Assembly (NCBI GenBank): GCA_002309585.1
Contig: DBXN01000137.1
Location: 1 to 15,439, forward strand
Source of the DNA: Verrucomicrobia bacterium UBA1211
Lineage (GTDB): Bacteria; Verrucomicrobiota; Kiritimatiellia; RFP12; UBA1067
Length of the DNA: 15,439 nt
Direction: 5' to 3'
The notes beneath the pieces are model-generated. The model searched no databases and had not been told where the DNA came from. It saw nothing but the letters and a program-made list of their open reading frames with translations. Shown piece by piece: positions 12,882 to 15,439 of this stretch (its first letter is position 1; every line of letters starts with the position of its first letter). A program made the translations under genes and the position numbers.

Positions 12882-14153
12882 TCATCCCGTAACCGACCGC
12901 GCCGAGATCTGCCCGGTAACCCTATTGGTCGATAGGATGATCACGGGGGCGTCCACTTGAATGCCAGCCCGCCCCCAGGCCATCTTGAATGTCAGCCGAT
13001 CGCCGCGCGGCACCTTCACCACGATCTTCTCATTGCGCCCCACTTTCCCGATGCACACCCCGTTATGGTAAACCGAGACGGCGGGCGGAAACAGGTACCA
13101 CTCCCGGTAGCCATAGATGGTGACGGAGATCTCCTCCGCCAATTCCCCGCGACGCGGCGGATCGGAACGGGAAATGTCCACGCCCTCCCTCGGCGCCGGC
13201 GGCGGCACGTCCGGCACATCATACGGGACCGCTTTCCGAGTCTCAACAACCGCCGCCGACTCTCCGGAGACGATATCCAGACAGCTCGCCGGCCGGTCCT
13301 CCGGGCGCTTCATGAGCCCCCGCATGACGGCGGTGGCGAAGGGCGTGGCGGAGGGCAGGGGCGGAGGCGGCTCGTTCTTGATCTGATCCTCGATCGCGCC
13401 GCGCCAAAAGGGCGGATGCCCGGCAAGGCACTCATACGCCATCGCGGCGAAGGAGTAGATATCCTGACCCTTCGCCGGGGCGGAACCCCGCAGCTGCTCG
13501 GGCGACATGTAGGTGAGCGTCCCGCTCGCGGACTGCCCCGTCACCCGCGTCATCGACTCCTGCGCCTCCCGGGCGATCCCGAAATCCAGAACGAACGGAT
13601 GCCCGTCGCGCTTACGGATCATCACGTTGGCGGGCTTGACGTCACGGTGGACCACCCCCTCGCCGTGCGCGTAATCGAGCGCGGCGGCGACAGGCGTGAG
13701 GATACGGATCACATCGGCTTCCGGCAGCCCCTGGGTGCCATCCGTTCCCCGCTTGTCCGCCATAGCTTTAGCGAAGGCGGATTCCCCATTCCCCGTTCCC
13801 CATTCCCCAAGATAGTCGTCCAGCGTCTGGCCCTCCACGTAGTCCATCACCAGGAAGGGGTTGCCGCTGTTCTCCTCGAAGGCTCGGAGCGTCACAATGT
13901 TGGAATGCGAAAGTTTCAGCGAGACCAGCGCTTCCGCCTTCAGCTGCGCATAGGCCCGTTTGTTCGCGACCAGGATACTTGGCAGCATCTTGATCGCCAC
14001 GGGCCGGTTGTCCAGCTGCGTGTCCTCCGCCAGCCACACCGAACCCATCCCGCCCTGGCCCAGCTGCCGCACCGCGCGGTACCGCCCCGCCAGCAGAGTC
14101 CCTTGGGCGCCGCCGCCCATCGTCACGTCATCGTTGATTGTATCGTAGGTCAT
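12882..14153 (-). CDS. Ser/Thr protein kinase, Hanks type, with C-terminal beta domain
   Basis: A 423-aa cytoplasmic kinase. Visible are the glycine loop GQGGMGSV (32-39), Lys55 (VAIK), Glu74 of alpha-C, HRDVKPAN (169-176), DFG (190-192), TYMSPEQL (214-221) and DIYSFAAMAYECLAG (231-245). Residues 300-340 are a Pro-rich linker. Residues 341-423 form a beta-rich PEGA-like domain (YHNGVCIGKVGRNEKIVVKV). No membrane helix is present, unlike many PknB-type kinases. Residues about 117-141 are an extra low-complexity loop (13731-13805) made of repeat DNA; the paralogue at 1-533 is 13 residues shorter there. The start ATG 14153 overlaps the ATPase stop (ATGA) and follows CGGAG, so translation is coupled. 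Likely partner: the FHA protein at 7571-8989. Confidence 0.94.
   Translation of the reverse strand: MTYDTINDDVTMGGGAQGTLLAGRYRAVRQLGQGGMGSVWLAEDTQLDNRPVAIKMLPSILVANKRAYAQLKAEALVSLKLSHSNIVTLRAFEENSGNPFLVMDYVEGQTLDDYLGEWGTGNGESAFAKAMADKRGTDGTQGLPEADVIRILTPVAAALDYAHGEGVVHRDVKPANVMIRKRDGHPFVLDFGIAREAQESMTRVTGQSASGTLTYMSPEQLRGSAPAKGQDIYSFAAMAYECLAGHPPFWRGAIEDQIKNEPPPPLPSATPFATAVMRGLMKRPEDRPASCLDIVSGESAAVVETRKAVPYDVPDVPPPAPREGVDISRSDPPRRGELAEEISVTIYGYREWYLFPPAVSVYHNGVCIGKVGRNEKIVVKVPRGDRLTFKMAWGRAGIQVDAPVIILSTNRVTGQISARSVTG
13756..13808. repeat. Hairpin plus ATTCCCC heptamer array inserted in the kinase gene
   Basis: An inverted repeat (TCCGCC 13756-13761, GGCGGA 13776-13781, 14-nt loop) abuts four 7-bp units ATTCCCC, ATTCCCC, GTTCCCC, ATTCCCC (13781-13808). 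Together they encode the loop residues GEWGTGNGESAFAKAMADK, absent from the otherwise similar kinase at 1-533. This looks like an intergenic-type repeat that entered a coding loop without breaking the frame. Confidence 0.65.
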
Positions 14154-15334
14154 AAGCCGACTCCGTTTTCATCGTCAGAAGAGAACATCGAGCGCAGATT
14201 CCTGGCCCGTACACCGTCCGAAAAGTCGTAGTCTTCGCCGTCGTAGATGACGCTGGCCGTGCTGACGCGCGCATCATCCCGTTTGAACGTGCGGAGATTC
14301 TTCGCAAAATCGTCGTGGAAGGTCATGGCGGACTTCACCTCGGCAATGTCCAGTTTGCGGCAACCCTCGGACACAAGGTCTATTTCAAAACCGCTTTCCG
14401 TGCGAAGAAAATGCAGATTGGCCTCCTTCCCGCGATTGGCCCGCGACTTGACCGCTTCCATCACCACGAGATTCTCGAACAACGCCCCGCGCAAGGGATC
14501 GTGCGCGACATGCTCCGGTGTCTCCAGATGCAGCAGGTACGCGGCGAGGCCGGGTTCCGTGAAATAGAGTTTCGGCGACTTGACAAGCCGTTTGGACCGG
14601 TTTGTGAAAAAAGGCTGAAGGCGAAAAACGATGAACGACGATTCAAGGACGGAAATCCAGCTGGAAATCGTCGTCGCGGACACGCCGACTTCCCCTGACA
14701 GCGCGGCATAGTTGACCAGCTGCCCCGTACGTCCCGCGAGCAGGCGGACAAACCGCTCGAACAGCGCGACATCCTTGACGTTCACGATCTTGCGCACATC
14801 CCGCTCAACGTAAGTCTGGAAATAGTTCCGGTAATAATCGTGCGGATCGATCTCCGCCACATGGAGCTCCGGCATGAATCCGCGCCAGATCAGCTCGTCG
14901 GTCGCGAGCGCCTTTGCGGACGCGCCCAGCTCCTCCAGCGACGGCGGATACAACGTCAGCAGAGAGGTGCGCCCGGCAAGAGACTGCGAAACCGCCTCCA
15001 CGAGAAGCGGCTGGTGCGAACCGGTCAGGATAAAGTGTCCGGCCCTGCGGCGGTCGGCGTCGATCATCACCTGAATCTGCGAAGTGAGCTCCGGCACACG
15101 CTGCACCTCATCGATGACCACCGGCGGCTTGAACCTGCGGAAAAACGCCTCGGGGTCGCCCGCCGCCAATCTGCGCGTTTCAAGATGCTCGAGATTGGCG
15201 TAGGCGTAGTCGGGGAAAAGTGCCCGGGCAAGCGTCGTCTTACCGCTCTGTCGGGGACCGAACAACGTCACAGATGGATACTGCCGCGCCGCTTTCAAGA
15301 CGCACGATGCTATTTTTCGCGTAATCATTTTCAA
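14150..15334 (-). CDS. AAA_14/DUF4143 family ATPase
   Basis: A 394-aa P-loop ATPase of the large bacterial family with an AAA_14 N-terminal domain and a DUF4143 C-terminal domain. Walker A is GPRQSGKT (26-33), Walker B VVIDEVQRVPEL (72-83), and sensor-like ILTGSHQPLL follows (102-111). The family hallmark LAGRTSLLTLYPPSLEEL is at 119-136. The C-terminal part carries the nuclease-like DUF4143 features (PKLYFTEPGLAAYLL, GALFENLVV, LHFLRTESGFEIDLV, IAEVKSA). The first possible codon is TTG 15334; ATG 15328 two codons later is as likely. There is no clear SD. Its last bases overlap the kinase start by ATGA. The cellular role of this family is poorly defined; link to the ESCRT-like operon is positional only, with a mobile module in between. 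Confidence 0.9.
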   Translation of the reverse strand: MKMITRKIASCVLKAARQYPSVTLFGPRQSGKTTLARALFPDYAYANLEHLETRRLAAGDPEAFFRRFKPPVVIDEVQRVPELTSQIQVMIDADRRRAGHFILTGSHQPLLVEAVSQSLAGRTSLLTLYPPSLEELGASAKALATDELIWRGFMPELHVAEIDPHDYYRNYFQTYVERDVRKIVNVKDVALFERFVRLLAGRTGQLVNYAALSGEVGVSATTISSWISVLESSFIVFRLQPFFTNRSKRLVKSPKLYFTEPGLAAYLLHLETPEHVAHDPLRGALFENLVVMEAVKSRANRGKEANLHFLRTESGFEIDLVSEGCRKLDIAEVKSAMTFHDDFAKNLRTFKRDDARVSTASVIYDGEDYDFSDGVRARNLRSMFSSDDENGVGL

Positions 15335-15336
15335 AC

Positions 15337-15366
15337 GTTATACCATATTTCAGACGGAAAACGCAA
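15337..15366 (-). promoter_or_regulatory. Possible promoter of the ATPase-kinase pair
   Basis: On the minus strand TATAAC (15337-15342, 5/6 match to the -10) has TTGCGT 18 nt upstream (15361-15366, 3/6 match to the -35). Transcription would start within a few bases of the ATPase start codon, giving a nearly leaderless message. This would fit the lack of a Shine-Dalgarno site there. Weak evidence; by-eye match only. Confidence 0.3.
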
Positions 15367-15439
15367 GTTCAACTTTGGATTTACGTTTGCTCAGGTGCAA
15401 TTCACCGTCGAAGTCCATGATGGTTGAAAACAACTCTTT
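15350..15439 (-). CDS. C-terminal end of an unidentified upstream gene (partial)
   Basis: From the window edge an open frame on the minus strand runs 29 codons (KELFSTIMDFDGELHL then SKRKSKVELAFSV) to a TGA at 15350-15352. It reads like an ordinary protein C-terminus and ends about 15-20 nt before the ATPase start. It is too short to identify. An ATG at 15418 inside it could instead begin a 22-codon peptide. Confidence 0.35.
   Translation of the reverse strand, partial: KELFSTIMDFDGELHLSKRKSKVELAFSV

Noticed and set aside
12709..12885. N-terminal extension of the RAYT protein to the start at 12885
   Set aside because: It would be a Gly/Arg/Ala low-complexity peptide encoded wholly by the tandem repeat array; the Y1 domain begins properly at ATG 12708.

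Overview
The window is GC-rich and every convincing gene is on the minus strand, so genes read from high to low coordinates. Shine-Dalgarno sites are good (AGGAGG type). The mix of Hanks-type kinases, zinc-ribbon proteins, a REP-associated transposase with a long tail and short heptanucleotide arrays suggests a Gram-negative bacterium with an outer membrane. The PVC group (Verrucomicrobiota, Kiritimatiellota, Lentisphaerota) is my best guess, but that rests on general impression and not on a marker gene.

Layout from right to left. (a) 15439-12882: the last 29 codons of an unidentified gene, an AAA_14/DUF4143 ATPase, and a Ser/Thr protein kinase coupled to it by an ATGA overlap. (b) 12881-11673: a mobile module. 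It holds a 26-bp tandem repeat array, a REP-associated tyrosine transposase (RAYT), and three 27-nt REP-like hairpins whose stems differ by compensating changes. (c) 11670-11569: an AT-rich region with a clear sigma70-type promoter (TTGACA, 17-nt spacer). (d) 11569-765: a compact ten-gene operon with gaps of about 40 nt or less and several start/stop contacts. (e) 764-534: a non-coding stretch of heptanucleotide repeats. (f) 533-1: the 5' part of a second Ser/Thr kinase, closely related to the one in (a) and cut by the window edge just before its DFG motif.

The operon is the main interest. In order of transcription it encodes a small HTH plus zinc-domain protein, an SPFH/band-7 protein with zinc ribbons, a zinc-ribbon/FHA protein, a lipoprotein, two exported proteins that share domains with each other and with the lipoprotein, a zinc-domain protein with an ESCRT-III (Snf7)-like core, a second ESCRT-III-like protein resembling CHMP2/Vps2, a soluble M48-like metallopeptidase, and a Vps4-like AAA ATPase with an N-terminal MIT-like three-helix domain. 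One ESCRT-III-like protein ends in an ELPDVP motif closely resembling the MIM2 motif by which eukaryotic CHMP6/CHMP4 proteins bind the Vps4 MIT domain.

My reading is a bacterial ESCRT-III/Vps4-like membrane-remodelling system. An SPFH scaffold and a periplasmic/lipoprotein module would link it to the envelope, and FHA plus kinases would give phospho-control. The logic parallels the Bacillus subtilis PspA-YdjG-YdjH-YdjI (ESCRT-III superfamily plus zinc ribbon plus SPFH) membrane-stress system, but with a dedicated Vps4-like ATPase. All domain calls are by eye from sequence; none was tested by profile search or structure prediction.
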